Below, in pieces: positions 19,779-31,000 of a stretch of DNA of 64,000 nucleotides. How positions within the stretch are numbered: position 1 is the first letter of the stretch; each line of letters opens with the position of its first letter. Made by a program: the position numbers and the translations under genes. This DNA comes from Xanthomonas bonasiae (GTDB lineage: Bacteria; Pseudomonadota; Gammaproteobacteria; Xanthomonadales; Xanthomonadaceae). The notes beneath the pieces were generated by a model. The model was given only the letters and a program-made list of their open reading frames with translations. It did not search any database and had not been told where the DNA came from. The stretch is taken from the NCBI RefSeq assembly GCF_017163705.1, contig NZ_JAFIWB010000004.1, positions 62,001-126,000 on the forward strand, read 5' to 3'.

Positions 19779-21383
19779 ATGAGGGTTCCTTATCGTGCGG
19801 GCCTGGCAGTGCTTGCGCTGCTGTGGAGCGTCGCCGCAGCGCACGACCAGGCGCAGCGCCGTTTCGATCTGGAGACCGCGAGCATCGCCGAGATCAACCG
19901 CGCGATCGACAGCGGCGCCCTGGATTCGGAGCGGCTGGTCGCGCTGTCGCTGGCCCGGATCCGGGCCTACGATCCGCAGCTGCATGCGGTCATCAGTCTC
20001 AATCCGCACGCGCTGGAGCAGGCCCGCGCGCTGGACGCCGAGCGCCGCGCCAGCGGACGCCGCTCGCCGCTGCACGGCATTCCGGTGCTGCTGAAGGACA
20101 ACATCGATACCCGCGATCTCCCCACCACGCTCGGCTTCTACGGCCTCCGCGGCGCGGTGCCGTATGCGGACGCCGCGGTGGTCGTGCGCTTGCGCGAGGC
20201 GGGCGCCATCATCCTGGCGAAGGTCAACCTGAGCGAGCTGGCGTCGGGGCCGGCGCTGAGTTCGCTGGGCGGGCAGACGCGCAATCCGCACAATCTCGCC
20301 TACAGCCCGGCCGGCTCGTCCAGCGGGACCGCCGTGGGCGTCGCGGCCGGCTACGCGCCGGTGGGCATCGCCACCGACACCACCGGCTCGGCGCGCTGGC
20401 CCGCGGCAACCAACGGCGTGGTCGGCCTGCGTCCGACCACCGGCGCGATCGGCTATGCCGGCATCCAGCCGAATGCGCCCACGCTCGATGCGGTCGGTCC
20501 GATCGTACGTTCCGTCGCCGATGCGGCGCTGGTGCTGAGCGTGCTGGAAGATGCGGACCGGCGGCCAGCGGCGGCGCGCGACGCGGACGGCCGCGCTCCC
20601 GCCGATTCCATGCTCGGGCTGCGCGCCGATGCGCTGCGCGGGGCGCGCATCGGGTTCCCGCGGCGCGACTTTTCCGGGGACGATCCGCAGGTGGACGCGG
20701 CGATGGAGGCGGCCCTCGACGCGCTGCGGGCGAGCGGCGCGTCGGTGGTGGAGATCGAACTGCCGCCGTGGTTGCTGCGCCTGAGCGGCGAGCTGCAGGC
20801 GATCCTCGTGCGCACCGAAGCCGCCCCCAGTCTCGATGCGTATCTGCCGGCGGCTTTTCCGCCGCGGTATCCGCAGCGCCACGCCGACATCCTGGCGCTG
20901 AGCGAAGCGCTCAACGCGGCCACGCCGGCCGGCGCCTTCCCCAATCCGGGGCGCCGCGACGGATACCGCGAGGAGGCCGCCGCGCCGCCGCCGACCGATG
21001 CGGTCTATCTCGCGGCCCGCGAACAGGGCCGCCAGTTCCTCAAGGCGTCGATGCAGGCGGTGCTGGCCCGGAACCGTCTCGATGCGATCGTCTATCCGAC
21101 CCAGACCATGCGCATCAACCGGATCGGAGAACCCGCGCAGCGCAATGCGCGTGGTCTGTTCGGCAACTTCGGTCCGGGTCTGGCGAGTGTGGCGGGCTGG
21201 CCCGAGCTGACGGTACCGGCGGGTTTCACCGCGGACGGCCTGCCGGTGGGGGTGTCGTTCCTGGGGCCGGAGTTCAGCGAGCGGCGGCTGTTGGGCTACG
21301 GCTTCGCCTTCGAGCAGCGCACGCACGCGCTGCGCCAGCCGGCGGCGACGCCGCCGCTCGCAGGCGACCGTTTCGTCTATTGA
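19779..21383 (+). CDS. Exported amidase (amidase signature family)
   Basis: A 534-residue enzyme with a signal peptide (YRAGLAVLALLWSVAAAHDQ). The Ser-Ser-Lys triad is present: Lys106 in LLKDNID, a Ser in the AGSSSGTAVG run (180-182), and the nucleophile Ser204 in DTTGSARWPA. Family members hydrolyse a range of amides. An exported form cannot be a GatA subunit, and no GatB or GatC is nearby. The substrate is unknown; amino-acid amides or peptide amides are plausible. The ATG at 19779 is chosen because it starts the signal peptide. Confidence 0.9.
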   Translation: MRVPYRAGLAVLALLWSVAAAHDQAQRRFDLETASIAEINRAIDSGALDSERLVALSLARIRAYDPQLHAVISLNPHALEQARALDAERRASGRRSPLHGIPVLLKDNIDTRDLPTTLGFYGLRGAVPYADAAVVVRLREAGAIILAKVNLSELASGPALSSLGGQTRNPHNLAYSPAGSSSGTAVGVAAGYAPVGIATDTTGSARWPAATNGVVGLRPTTGAIGYAGIQPNAPTLDAVGPIVRSVADAALVLSVLEDADRRPAAARDADGRAPADSMLGLRADALRGARIGFPRRDFSGDDPQVDAAMEAALDALRASGASVVEIELPPWLLRLSGELQAILVRTEAAPSLDAYLPAAFPPRYPQRHADILALSEALNAATPAGAFPNPGRRDGYREEAAAPPPTDAVYLAAREQGRQFLKASMQAVLARNRLDAIVYPTQTMRINRIGEPAQRNARGLFGNFGPGLASVAGWPELTVPAGFTADGLPVGVSFLGPEFSERRLLGYGFAFEQRTHALRQPAATPPLAGDRFVY

Positions 21384-21458
21384 AGCGGCGCGCTGCAAGC
21401 GGCGATCGCGCTCGTGCGGCGAGGTCGATCCGGTGTGGCCACAGCAAGCGCCGTGCGC

Positions 21459-22031
21459 CTATTCCGCCGCCAGGCCGGCCGCGGGCGCAGTGCCGTGCGG
21501 TTGCTCGGTCGCCGGCGGCGCGTCCGCATGCCATGCGAAACAGCAGATCACCGTGCCTTCGGCGTCCGTGCGGGTCGGCGCCGGATGCATGCCGGCCTTG
21601 CGCAGCACGCGCAGCGAGGCCAGGTTCTGCGGATACGCGGTGGCGATCGCGTGCTGCAGGCCCAGTTCCTCCCGCGCATACGCCAGCATCGCCTGCGCCG
21701 CTTCGGTGGCCAGTCCGCGTCCCCAGTGTTCGCGCCGGAACGCGTATTTCAGTTCGGCCTCGGCCTGGCCGGCCGGGTGGACCAGCCCGCAGAAACCGAT
21801 GGTCTGGCCATCGGCGCGGTCCACCAACGCAGACATGCCGTAGCCGCGCGTGCGGTAGTTGCGTTCGGAGACGGCGACCCATTCCCTGCACTGCGCGCGA
21901 TCCAGCGGCTCGCCGTCGCCGACCCAGCGCATGGCCTCGGCATCGCCGTAGACCGCGAACAAGGCATCGACGTCGGATGGGCGCAAGTGGCGGCCGATCA
22001 GGCGCGCGGTCCTGAAGATGTCCTTTTCCAT
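21459..22031 (-). CDS. GNAT N-acetyltransferase (RimJ/RimL-like)
   Basis: A 190-residue acetyltransferase. It begins with the RimJ/RimL-like pattern TARLIGRHLRPSD and has GDAEAMRWVGDGEPLD. The acetyl-CoA loop is REHWGRGLATEAAQAM, with a final NLASLRVLRKAGM. Members acetylate N-termini of ribosomal proteins or small amines; this one cannot be assigned more closely. The start at 22031 matches the usual N-terminus, and a longer reading to 22169 would add unconserved sequence. It lies on the same strand as the yceI operon, after that operon's terminator. Confidence 0.85.
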   Translation of the reverse strand: MEKDIFRTARLIGRHLRPSDVDALFAVYGDAEAMRWVGDGEPLDRAQCREWVAVSERNYRTRGYGMSALVDRADGQTIGFCGLVHPAGQAEAELKYAFRREHWGRGLATEAAQAMLAYAREELGLQHAIATAYPQNLASLRVLRKAGMHPAPTRTDAEGTVICCFAWHADAPPATEQPHGTAPAAGLAAE

Positions 22032-22169
22032 GCCGCAAGTGTGGCATGCGTGGCGAAGCGCGCCGTTGGCCGGCCTCGGCACGCGAGCGCTCAGCGCGTG
22101 GCCTGCCAGCGAGCCGGGCATCGCTGGCCAAGACGGCAGGCCATGCCCTTGCTGCACCCCTCCAGGCAC

Positions 22170-22205
22170 AAAAAAAGCGGCGGACCCGACGAGGGAATCC
22201 GCCGC
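22170..22205 (-). terminator. Intrinsic terminator of the yceI-b561-yceI operon
   Basis: On the minus strand the stem GCGGCGGA / TCCGCCGC is followed at once by seven T residues. It lies about 35 bases after the stop codon of the last yceI gene. This is the clearest rho-independent terminator in the window. Confidence 0.85.
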
Positions 22206-22239
22206 CCAGTGGCCGCATGCCGCTGCGGCCTGTGGCGAA

Positions 22240-22806
22240 TCACTTCGCCTTGAACACCACCTTGGTGCTGATCGCGGTTTCGTTGGGGATGGTCTTGGTG
22301 TCGGCCCAATCGCCGCCGCCGACGCCGAAGTCCAGGCGCTTGACGGTGGCCTTGCCGGCCAGCACCGGCTGCGCGCCGGGGGTCCAGGTGAAGGTCAGGG
22401 TCACCGGCTTGGACACGCCGCGCAGTTCCAGGGTGCCGTCGGCGGCGTACTGGTTGTTGCCCAGCGAACGGAACTTGTCGGCGCGGTAGTGGGCGGTGGC
22501 GAACTTGGCCACGTTGAAGAAGTCCGGCCCCTGCAAGGTGGAGTCGCGGTCGCCATTGCCGCTCTTGGCGCCGGCCAGCGGGATCGCCACGTCGAGCCTG
22601 GCGTTGGCCAGGTTGGCCGGGTCGAAGCTGAGCTTGGTATCGAAGCCGGGGAACTGGCCGGTGAACACTTCGCCGTCGTACTTGCTGGCGAACACCAGGC
22701 TCGAGCCCGGCGCCTGCACGTAATCGGCGGCGAACGCGGGGGCGGCGGCGAGCATCGCCACCAGGCTGGCGGCAACGGCGGCGGGGGAGGCGAAACGGGA
22801 CGACAT
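22240..22806 (-). CDS. YceI-family periplasmic protein
   Basis: A 188-residue protein with a cleavable signal peptide (AAVAASLVAMLAAAPAFAA). The lipocalin-like YceI fold is evident in DYVQAPGSSLVFASKYDGEVFTGQFPGFDTKLSF and GTLELRGVSKPVTLTFTW. YceI proteins bind polyisoprenoid lipids or quinone-like molecules in the periplasm. It is the last gene of a three-gene operon with cytochrome b561 and a second YceI, with 11 bases to b561, and is followed by a strong terminator. Confidence 0.93.
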   Translation of the reverse strand: MSSRFASPAAVAASLVAMLAAAPAFAADYVQAPGSSLVFASKYDGEVFTGQFPGFDTKLSFDPANLANARLDVAIPLAGAKSGNGDRDSTLQGPDFFNVAKFATAHYRADKFRSLGNNQYAADGTLELRGVSKPVTLTFTWTPGAQPVLAGKATVKRLDFGVGGGDWADTKTIPNETAISTKVVFKAK

Positions 22807-22817
22807 GATGGAACTCC

Positions 22818-23384
22818 TCAGGACTTGGGGGTCAGCCAGCCGCGCGGCAACATCCGCGCCAGGGTGGCATCGCGTTGGAACAGGTGGTGGTAGAAGGCGG
22901 CGCCGGCATGCGCCAGCACCACCGCGATCAGGATCCAGAAGCCCCATTCGTGCACCGCATGCGACAGGTCGCGCAGGTGCGTGTCGGGCGCGCTGAGCTT
23001 GGGCACGGCGACCAGGCCGAACCAGCGGAACGGGCGCAGGCCGCTGCTGGAGTCGTACAGCCAGCCGGACAGCGGCATGGCGAAGATCAGCACGTACAGC
23101 AGCGCGTGGGTGGCGCTGGCGATGCGTTCCTGCCAGCTTGGCGTGCCCGGCACCGGCTTGGGCGCGCCGGCGTACAGACGCCAGCCCAGGCGCGCGATCA
23201 CCAGCGCCAGCACGGTCAGGCCGAGCGACTTGTGCGCGGTGTAGACCCAGAAGTACTTGGGCGTCTTCGGCAGCTCGCCCATGGTCAGGCCGACCACGCC
23301 CAGCAACAGGATCAAGGCGGCGATCAGCCAATGCAGGGTCTGGCTGACGCCACCCCAACGCTCGGCGGTGTTCTTGGCGGTCAT
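22818..23384 (-). CDS. Cytochrome b561
   Basis: A 188-residue four-helix di-haem b membrane protein. The four expected haem-ligand histidines are visible, one in or near each helix: [27 protein letters not shown] and [10 protein letters not shown]. It could pass electrons between the quinone pool and a periplasmic partner. It is flanked by YceI genes, a common arrangement in which YceI may carry an isoprenoid substrate to the cytochrome. Its ATG overlaps the TGA of the upstream yceI (ATGA). Confidence 0.93.
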   Translation of the reverse strand: MTAKNTAERWGGVSQTLHWLIAALILLLGVVGLTMGELPKTPKYFWVYTAHKSLGLTVLALVIARLGWRLYAGAPKPVPGTPSWQERIASATHALLYVLIFAMPLSGWLYDSSSGLRPFRWFGLVAVPKLSAPDTHLRDLSHAVHEWGFWILIAVVLAHAGAAFYHHLFQRDATLARMLPRGWLTPKS

Positions 23385-24040
23385 GGCGTGGATTCCTGGC
23401 TGGCGCTGGGCGAGGGAGTGGGGGTGTCGGCGGGTGCGTCCGCCGGCGGCGGGTCGGGGTCGGCGCGGCCGTCGCGGGTGGCCTCGGCCTCGATGCGCAA
23501 CTCGACCGTGGCGCCGATCACCGACGGCCAGGCGGCGATGCCGAAGTCGGCGCGCTGCAACGTGGTGGTGGCGGAAAAGCCCACGGTGCGGCGGAACGGC
23601 GGCAGCGGATGCCGCTTCAGCGCGTTCAGGGTCACGTCCAGCGCGATCTCGCGGCTGACCCCGTGCAGGGTCAGCGTGCCGAACACCTTGGCGTGGGTGG
23701 CGTCGACCGGCTCGATCCGGGTGGAGACGAAGCGCGCCTCGGGGAAATGTTCGCCATCGACCAGGTTGTGCGCCAGCGCGGCGCGGTTCCATTTGTCGTC
23801 GCCCAGGTCCAGGCGCTGCAGCGGCACCCGCGCGTCCAGCCGCGCGCTGCGCCAGTCGTCGGGGTCGAACGACAGCGTGCCGGTGCTGCCGGACACGGTG
23901 CCCAGCGCCTTGGAGAAGCCGGCGTGCTCGATCGCGAACAGCACGCGGGTGTGCACCGGATCCAGCGCGTACTGCGCCGGGGCGGCCAGCGCGGCGGTCG
24001 GCAAGGTCAGCAGCAGGGCGATCAGGCAGCGCTGGAGCAT
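23381..24040 (-). CDS. YceI-family periplasmic protein (second copy)
   Basis: A 219-residue protein with a signal peptide ([20 protein letters not shown]) and a YceI domain ([19 protein letters not shown], then [16 protein letters not shown] and [16 protein letters not shown]). A low-complexity C-terminal tail rich in Pro, Asp and Thr (about residues 190-219) is unlike its neighbour. It is the first gene of the operon and overlaps cytochrome b561 by four bases. It is divergent from the first hybrid kinase, and a TATAAG element at 24161-24166 lies in the 232-bp gap. Confidence 0.92.
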   Translation of the reverse strand: MLQRCLIALLLTLPTAALAAPAQYALDPVHTRVLFAIEHAGFSKALGTVSGSTGTLSFDPDDWRSARLDARVPLQRLDLGDDKWNRAALAHNLVDGEHFPEARFVSTRIEPVDATHAKVFGTLTLHGVSREIALDVTLNALKRHPLPPFRRTVGFSATTTLQRADFGIAAWPSVIGATVELRIEAEATRDGRADPDPPPADAPADTPTPSPSASQESTP

Positions 24041-24272
24041 GGGTGGGCCAGGCAGGAGGGGTAGGCGGGATTCTAGGCGCAGTCCGCGGCGCTTGCGCCA
24101 GCGCGTGGCGCAATGGTTCGTTGCGTTGCGCGGCGGGTGGGATTTTGCGGCCCCCCGCGGTATAAGAACGCTGCCGCATCAAGGCGGCACGGAGCGGTCG
24201 CGCTGTCTGCGGCCGGCCCCGGCAGTGCGCCGGTGTTCATCCGCCGCCGATCGTTCACTGCCGCTGGAGCCG

Positions 24273-27200
24273 ATGTCGATGCAAATCCCATGTCCTCGAC
24301 GCCTGCGCCGCGGCTGGACGCTCGCCTGGCTGCTGCTGGTGCTGGCCGGTTGCTGCGCCGGTGCGCTGGCGTCGGTGCCGGAGCTGCCGCGGTTCCGCGT
24401 GCTGGGCGCCGAGCACGGGCTGCCGTCCAGCGAGATCTCGCGGCTGGCGCTGGACCGCGACGGCTACCTGTGGATCGCCAGCGGCGACGGCCTGGCCCGC
24501 TACGACGGGCGCGAGTTCCGCATCTGGCGCCACGACCCGGACGATCCGCAGTCCCTGCGCTGCAACTACGTGCAGGAACTGCACATCGATGCGCGCAACC
24601 GGGTCTGGGTCGCCTGCGAAGGCGGCGGCCTGAGCATGCTCGATGCCGCGCGCCGCGGGTTCCGCCACTTCAACATGGCCACGCAACCGGCGATGCGCAG
24701 CGACGAGGTGTTCGCGATCGCCAGCCGCGGCGACGAGGTGGTGTTCGGCACCTATGCCGGCGGCCTGTACCGGGTGCCCGCGGACGGACGCGTGCAGCGC
24801 ATCCAGGCCGGCGACGGCGAGGTCGACGCGATGCTCGACGGCGCGATCGTCGGCCTGGGCTTCGACGCGGCCGGGGTGCTGTGGATCGGCACCTTCAAGG
24901 GCATGGTGCGCTACGACGGCACGCGCGCCAGCGCCTACCGCCTGCCCGGTCCCACGGATGCGCCGCAGAAGGTCGCGGCGGTGATCGCCCTGTCCGATGG
25001 CCTGTGGGTCAGCACCAACGGCGAGCTGTACCGGCTCGGCCACGATGGCCGCTGGCAGCGCGCCGACTGGACCGGCGCGTTGCAGCGCGGGGTGCTGTGC
25101 ATGGCCGAGGACGGCAACGGCGGCTATTGGCTCGGCAACGGCCAGGGGCTGTGGCACAAGCCGGTCGACGGCGCGTTGCGCCGCATCGCCGAGGGCGAGG
25201 CGGCGGTGGCCGGCGCCAACGTGGTGGTGAGCATGCTGCGCGACAAGGAGGGCGGACTCTGGGTGTCGTTGCCGACCCGCGGCCTGGGCTATCTGCGCCC
25301 GGGCTGGCGGCGGCTGGCGGTGCTGGGGCCGGCGCACGGCCTGGCGCCGGACCTGTATGCCAGCCTGGCGCCGGCCCGCGACGGCGGGGTATGGCTGGCC
25401 GGGACCGGCGGCAATGTGTACCGGCTGCAACCGTCCAGCGGCGAGCTGAGCAAGCCGCGCTGGACGCCCAGCCTGCCCGGCGTGCGCGTGCTGTCGGTGC
25501 TGGAAGATACGGCCGGCGACCTGTGGCTGGGCAGCAGCGCCCAGCTGCTGCGCGGTCCTGCCCACGGCGGCGCGCTGAAGGGGTGGGGGCGTGCGTCGGC
25601 GGCCGACGCGACCCCCGACATCGGCGTCAACAGCTGGTTGCGCCAGCGCGCCGACGGCACCTTGTGGGTGGCCGCGCCCGGGTTCGGCGTGCAGGTGCGC
25701 GCGCTCGCCGACGGCCACGTGCTGGACAACATCCACGGCCCGCAACGCGGCCTGGCCGCTGCCGCCGATATCGCCGCGTTCGACCTGGCGCCGGACGGCA
25801 CGCCGTGGCTGGCCGCCGAGCGCCTGCACTATTGGGACACCGCCGCCGGCCAGTTCCGCGCCCCGCCGGAGTTCGCCGGCGAGCGGGTGCAGTCGTTCGC
25901 CTTCGCCGATGCGCAGACCCTGTGGCTGCATCGCCTGTCCGGACTCGAGCTGTGGCGCCGCGAGGGCGGGCACTGGCAGCAGGCGCACCGCTATGCGGCG
26001 GCCGAGGGCGTGCCGGCGACCGAGTCGCAGGGCCTGGTCGTCGATCAGCAGGGACGCGCCTGGCTGGGCACGCGCCGCGGCCTGTTCCGGATCGATCCGC
26101 GGCACATGCCCGCGGTGCGCGCGTTCGGCACCCGCAACGGATTGAGCAGCCAGGAAGTGGTCAAGCGCGGGCTGTTGATGGCGGCCGACGGGGTGCTGGT
26201 GGCGGCCGCCGCCGATGGCAGCGTGGCGCTGCTGGATACGCGGCTGCCGGACCCGCCGCCGGTGCCGCTGACGCTGAGCGTGGAGAGCGTGCAGGTGCGC
26301 CGCGGCGAGCGGCTGCTGGCGCTGCCGGTGAGCGGCCGCTTCGCCCTGCAGCCGGACGATCGCGATCTGCGCGTGGTGGCGCGGCTGCTGTCGTTCGTCG
26401 ATCCGGAGGGCATCGTCTACCGCTTCCGCCTGGCCGGCTACGACCGCGACTGGGTCGCGGTCGGCGCCACCGGCGAGCGCACGCTGCCGCAGTTGCCGGC
26501 CGGCGCGCACGTGCTCGAGGTGCAGGCGCGCACCCGCAACGGCGCCTGGTCGCCGACGCTGCGGCTGCCGTTCCGGGTATACCCGCCGTGGTGGCGCAGC
26601 GTCTGGGGCATTGCCGGGCTGCTCGCTGCCGCCGCGCTGCTGTTGCTGGCCTCGCTGCGCGCCTACCGCCGCCGCCTGCGCCGCCAGCATGCCTGGCAGC
26701 TGGCGCTGCACAAGCAGGAAGTGGCCGAGCAGGCGTCGCTGGCCAAGACCCGTTTCCTGGCCACGCTCGGACACGAGGTGCGCACGCCGATGACCGGCGT
26801 GCTCGGCATGAGCGAACTGCTGCTGGCCACGCCGCTGGATCCCAGGCAGCGCGGCTATACCGAATCGATCCGCCGCGCCGGTACGCACCTGCTGCACCTG
26901 GTCAACGATGCGCTGGACCTGGCGCGGATCGAGGCCGGGCGGCTGCAGCTCGACCTGCAACCGTTCGCGTTGCAGGCGCTGATCGCCGACGTGGTCAACC
27001 TGATGGCGCCGCTGGCGCAGGCGCGCGGCTTGCGCTTCGAATGCCACGACACCTTGCCGGGCGCGGTGACCGTCAACGGCGATGCGGTGCGGGTGCGGCA
27101 GATCCTGCTCAATCTGATCGGCAATGCGATCAAGTTCACCGCCAGCGGCTCGGTGACCTTGCACGTGTCGCCGCTGCACAGCGGGCACGGGCTGTGCGTG

Positions 27201-27881
27201 GAGGTCGCCGACACCGGCCCGGGCATCAGCGCCGAGCAGCAGGCGCGGCTGTTCCAGCGTTTCGAGCAGGGCGAAGGCCCGCGCACCGCCGCCCGCTACG
27301 GCGGCAGCGGGCTGGGCCTGGCGATCAGCCAGGAACTGGCGATGGCGATGGGCGGGCGCATCCAGGTCGACAGCCGGCTCGGGCACGGCGCGCGCTTCCG
27401 GGTGACGCTGCCGCTGCGCTGGCAGGCGCGGCCTGCCGAAACGGCGACGGTGGTGCCGCTGCCGGCGCGGGCACAGGCGCCGCTGCGGATCCTGCTGGTC
27501 GAGGACGAACCGACCGTGGCCCAGGTGATGGCCGAACTGCTGCGCAGCCGCGGCCATCATGTGGCCTGCGCCGCGCATGGCCTGGAAGCGTTGACCGAAG
27601 TGACACAGGGCACGTTCGACCTGGGCCTGCTGGACCTGGACCTGCCGGCGCTCGACGGCCTGGCGCTGGCGCGGCAACTGCGCGCGCTCGGCTACGACTT
27701 CCCGCTGATCGCGGTGACCGCGCGTTCCGACGGCGAGGCCGAGGCCGCAGCCAAGGCGGCCGGTTTCGCCTCTTTCGTGCGTAAGCCAGTCACCGGCGAC
27801 ATGTTGGCCGAGGCGATCGGGGAAGTGATGGAGGTTGAGGCCGGGACCCGGGACGCGGGACCCGGGACCCGGAAAGCGTAA
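24273..27881 (+). CDS. Hybrid sensor histidine kinase with propeller domain (copy 1)
   Basis: A 1202-residue membrane sensor: signal segment ([18 protein letters not shown]), a periplasmic propeller of Reg_prop repeats ([16 protein letters not shown]), a Y_Y_Y domain ([16 protein letters not shown]), a membrane helix ([16 protein letters not shown]), HisKA, HATPase_c and REC. The phospho-accepting His is His834 in LGHEVRTPM, the ATP lid has [12 protein letters not shown], and the receiver Asp is Asp1121 in LLDLDLP with Lys in VRKPV. No DNA-binding output is fused. ATG at 24279 is a near alternative with better ribosome-site spacing. The last 14 or so residues come from a GGGACCCGGGA repeat. 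Confidence 0.93.
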   Translation: MSMQIPCPRRLRRGWTLAWLLLVLAGCCAGALASVPELPRFRVLGAEHGLPSSEISRLALDRDGYLWIASGDGLARYDGREFRIWRHDPDDPQSLRCNYVQELHIDARNRVWVACEGGGLSMLDAARRGFRHFNMATQPAMRSDEVFAIASRGDEVVFGTYAGGLYRVPADGRVQRIQAGDGEVDAMLDGAIVGLGFDAAGVLWIGTFKGMVRYDGTRASAYRLPGPTDAPQKVAAVIALSDGLWVSTNGELYRLGHDGRWQRADWTGALQRGVLCMAEDGNGGYWLGNGQGLWHKPVDGALRRIAEGEAAVAGANVVVSMLRDKEGGLWVSLPTRGLGYLRPGWRRLAVLGPAHGLAPDLYASLAPARDGGVWLAGTGGNVYRLQPSSGELSKPRWTPSLPGVRVLSVLEDTAGDLWLGSSAQLLRGPAHGGALKGWGRASAADATPDIGVNSWLRQRADGTLWVAAPGFGVQVRALADGHVLDNIHGPQRGLAAAADIAAFDLAPDGTPWLAAERLHYWDTAAGQFRAPPEFAGERVQSFAFADAQTLWLHRLSGLELWRREGGHWQQAHRYAAAEGVPATESQGLVVDQQGRAWLGTRRGLFRIDPRHMPAVRAFGTRNGLSSQEVVKRGLLMAADGVLVAAAADGSVALLDTRLPDPPPVPLTLSVESVQVRRGERLLALPVSGRFALQPDDRDLRVVARLLSFVDPEGIVYRFRLAGYDRDWVAVGATGERTLPQLPAGAHVLEVQARTRNGAWSPTLRLPFRVYPPWWRSVWGIAGLLAAAALLLLASLRAYRRRLRRQHAWQLALHKQEVAEQASLAKTRFLATLGHEVRTPMTGVLGMSELLLATPLDPRQRGYTESIRRAGTHLLHLVNDALDLARIEAGRLQLDLQPFALQALIADVVNLMAPLAQARGLRFECHDTLPGAVTVNGDAVRVRQILLNLIGNAIKFTASGSVTLHVSPLHSGHGLCVEVADTGPGISAEQQARLFQRFEQGEGPRTAARYGGSGLGLAISQELAMAMGGRIQVDSRLGHGARFRVTLPLRWQARPAETATVVPLPARAQAPLRILLVEDEPTVAQVMAELLRSRGHHVACAAHGLEALTEVTQGTFDLGLLDLDLPALDGLALARQLRALGYDFPLIAVTARSDGEAEAAAKAAGFASFVRKPVTGDMLAEAIGEVMEVEAGTRDAGPGTRKA

Positions 27882-27949
27882 GGTCTCGCTCGATTGCGCA
27901 GCGGGGTCGCAAGCCAGGGCCTGTGACGCTTCGAGTCCCGGGTCCCGCG
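27841..27949. repeat. GGGACCCGGGA inverted repeat at the end of kinase 1
   Basis: The left arm (about 27841-27871) is four runs of GGGACCC/GGGACGC. The right arm (about 27931-27949) reads GAGTCCCGGGTCCCGCGC. The layout matches the GGGATTCGGGATT family, with arms of about 20-30 bases and a spacer of about 60, but the core sequence differs. The left arm lies inside the 3' end of kinase copy 1 and includes its last codons. The element sits in the 160-bp gap before kinase copy 2. Confidence 0.65.
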
Positions 27950-28041
27950 CCCAGCGTCCGTCTGTTGCCAGCGGCGGCGCTTATCGCCGACGATGGCAGC
28001 GGGCATCGGGGGACACGGCGCCCATGCACAAGGGGACGAGG

Positions 28042-31000
28042 ATGCGGTCGAGACGGATCTTGGGATGGCTACTGCTGCTGTGGTCGATGGCGGTCGCCGC
28101 GGCGGTGCCGCCGACGCCGCAGCCGCGCCAGCTGACCGTGGCCGACGGTTTGCCGTCCAACAGCATCAACGGCTTCGCCGAAGACCAACTCGGCTATTTG
28201 TGGCTGGCCAGCAGCGACGGCCTGGCCCGGTTCGACGGGCGCGGCTACCGCATCTGGCGGGTCGAGGACGGGCTGCGCGACAACAAGATCTGGACCGTGC
28301 ACGTCGATGCGCAGAACCGGGTCTGGTTCGGCACCCAGAACGCCGGCATGGGCATGCTCTCGGCGGACCGGCGCACGTTCCGCTACTACGACCGCAGCAA
28401 CTATCCGCAGATCGGCGGCGGCACGGTCTGGGCGATCGCCTCCACGCCCGACGGCAGCATCTGGTTCGGTACCGCCAACGGCGGCCTGGACCGGCTGCGG
28501 ACGGACGGCACGCTGAATCGCTACATGCCGATGCCGGGCGACGAGCGCAGCCTGCCGTCGCCAGCGGTGATCTCTCTGGCGACCACGCCCGACGGCACGC
28601 TGTGGGTGGGGACGCGCGGCGGCGTGGCGCGCTGGACCGGGCACGACTTCGAACGGCTGCCGGCCTCGGCGCTGCCGCGGCCCGAGGTGCTGGGCCTGAC
28701 CCCCGAGCGCGACGGCACGCTGTGGGTGGCCAGCCAGGGCGGTGCGCGCCTGCTGCGCGCCGACGGCAGCGTGGTGGCGCCGTACTGGAGCAACATGCCG
28801 AGCGAGAGCGTGCTGGGGATGCTGGTCCACGACCGCCACGGCAATCGCTGGTTCGACACCCTGGACGGCCTGGGCCGCGAGAGCGAAGCCGGGCAGATCC
28901 ACAACGTGCCGCTGTACAGCAACTCCGCGCACGGCTTGGTCAAGCCCAATTGGTCGCTGGCGTTCGAAGACCGCGAGGGCGATCTGTGGTTCGCCAGCTT
29001 CAACGCCGGCCTGTGGTACCTGCCGGCCAATTGGCGGCAGTTCTCGGTGCTGTCGTACCGGGTGGACGATCCGGACTCGATGGGCAATCCCTACGTCATC
29101 GCGACCGCCGCCTCGCGCGATGGCGGGGTGTGGCTGGCAGGGACGCGCGGCGTGCTGGACAAGCTGGATCCGGCCACCGGTACGGTGCGCCACCACATCA
29201 TGGCGCTGTTCGGGCGCGATTGGTCGCGCACGCTGGTCGAGGACGGCCAGGGTCGGGTATGGGCGTCGGCGTTGGCCGGAGTGCTGCGCTACGACCCGGT
29301 CAGCGGCGAGGTGCGGCGCTGGGGCAAGCAGGACGGTGCCGATGCGCCGATGCCCGGTGACGTCGATCGGGCGATGCTCAGCGGCGACGGCCGCCTGTGG
29401 CTGTTCGGCGAGGTCGGCGGTGCGCAGGTCCGCGATCTGGACGGACACGTGTTGCGCAACATCGCCCCAGGCGCCGACGGGCTGCCGGCGGAGCTGACCG
29501 TGGACGATGCCCGGCCCGGCCCGCTGGGCCAGCCCTGGGTGCTCGGCCAGCACGGCGTGCTGGCCTGGGATGCGACCAGCGAGCGCTTCGCGCCGGTGCC
29601 GGGTGCGCCAACGCGGCCGCTGAGCGCCTTCACCCTCACCGACGGCAACGTGGTGTGGCTGGCCAGCCTCGGGCGCCTGGAACGCTATCTATGGGACGGC
29701 GAGCGGCTGAGCCTGCTCGACCGCATCGACGCCGAGCAGGAGTTCCCGTCGCTGGCGCCGAACGGCATCGTGGTCGATGCCAGCGGCGTGGCCTGGCTGA
29801 GCAGCGTGCGCGGCCTGATCCGGGTCGACCCGGCGAGCAAGGCGATCCGCTCCTACAGCGTGCACGACGGCCTGCCCAACCAGGAATTCCGCGCCCAGAC
29901 CCTGATCCAGGCGCGCAGCGGGCAGATCCTCGGCGGCACCCCCGACGGAGTGGTGCTGTTCGAGCCGGCGCAGGTGGTGCCGTCGCGGCGGCAGCCGCCG
30001 CTGGTGATCGAACGCATCGGCGTGCGCCGCGGCGAGCGCGCGCTGGATCTGCTGCATGCCGGCAGCATCGCGCTGCAGGAAGGCGACCGCGACCTGCATG
30101 TGGTCGCGCGCCTGCTGTCGTTCTCCGACACCGACGCCAACACCTACCGGTTCCGGCTCAGCGGCTACGACCCGGACTGGGTCGACGTCGGCGCCAGCGG
30201 CGAGCGCCTGTTCTCGCGCCTGCCGTCGGGCCACTACACCCTGGAAATGCAGGCGCGCACCGCCGACAAGGTGTGGTCGAAGGTCACCACGCTGCGCTTC
30301 CGCGTGCTGCCGCCGTGGTGGCGCAGCCCCTGGGGCATGGCCGGGCTGGCCTTGCTGGCGCTGTTGGCGCTGTGGCTGGCGTCCTACCTGTACCGGCGTC
30401 GTTTGCGCCGGCGCAACGCGTGGCAACTGGCCCTGCACAAGCAGGAGCTGGCCGAGCAGGCCTCGCTGGCCAAGACCCGCTTCCTGGCCACGCTCGGCCA
30501 CGAGGTGCGCACGCCGATGACCGGCGTGCTCGGCATGAGCGAACTGTTGCTGGCCACGCCGCTGGATCCCAAACAGCGCGGCTATACCGACTCGATCCGC
30601 CGTGCCGGCGCGCACCTGCTGCGCCTGGTCAACGATGCGCTGGACCTGGCGCGGATCGAGGCCGGCCGCCTGGAGCTGGACCAGCAGCCGTTCGACCTGA
30701 TCCAGCTGATCGCCGAACTGGAGGCGATGATGGCGCCGATGGCGCACAGCCGCGGCCTGGCCTTCGCCCTGGACAACGCGATGCCCGCGGCGGTGACCGC
30801 CAGCGGCGATGCGACCCGGGTGCGGCAGATCCTGCTGAACCTGCTCAACAACGCGATCAAGTTCACCGACCACGGCGGCGTGACCCTGCGCGTGGCGCCG
30901 CTGCACGAGCGCCACGGCGTGCGTTTCGAGGTCGCCGACACCGGTCCTGGCATCAACGCCGAGCAGCAGGCGCGGCTGTTCCAGCGCTTCGAGCAGGCCG

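Noticed and set aside
19779-21383. Amidase as GatA of the amidotransferase
   Set aside because: It has a signal peptide and no gatB or gatC nearby.
24255-27677. Long minus-strand frame opposite the first hybrid kinase
   Set aside because: Antisense shadow rich in Arg, Gln and Ala. The plus-strand kinase has clear domains.
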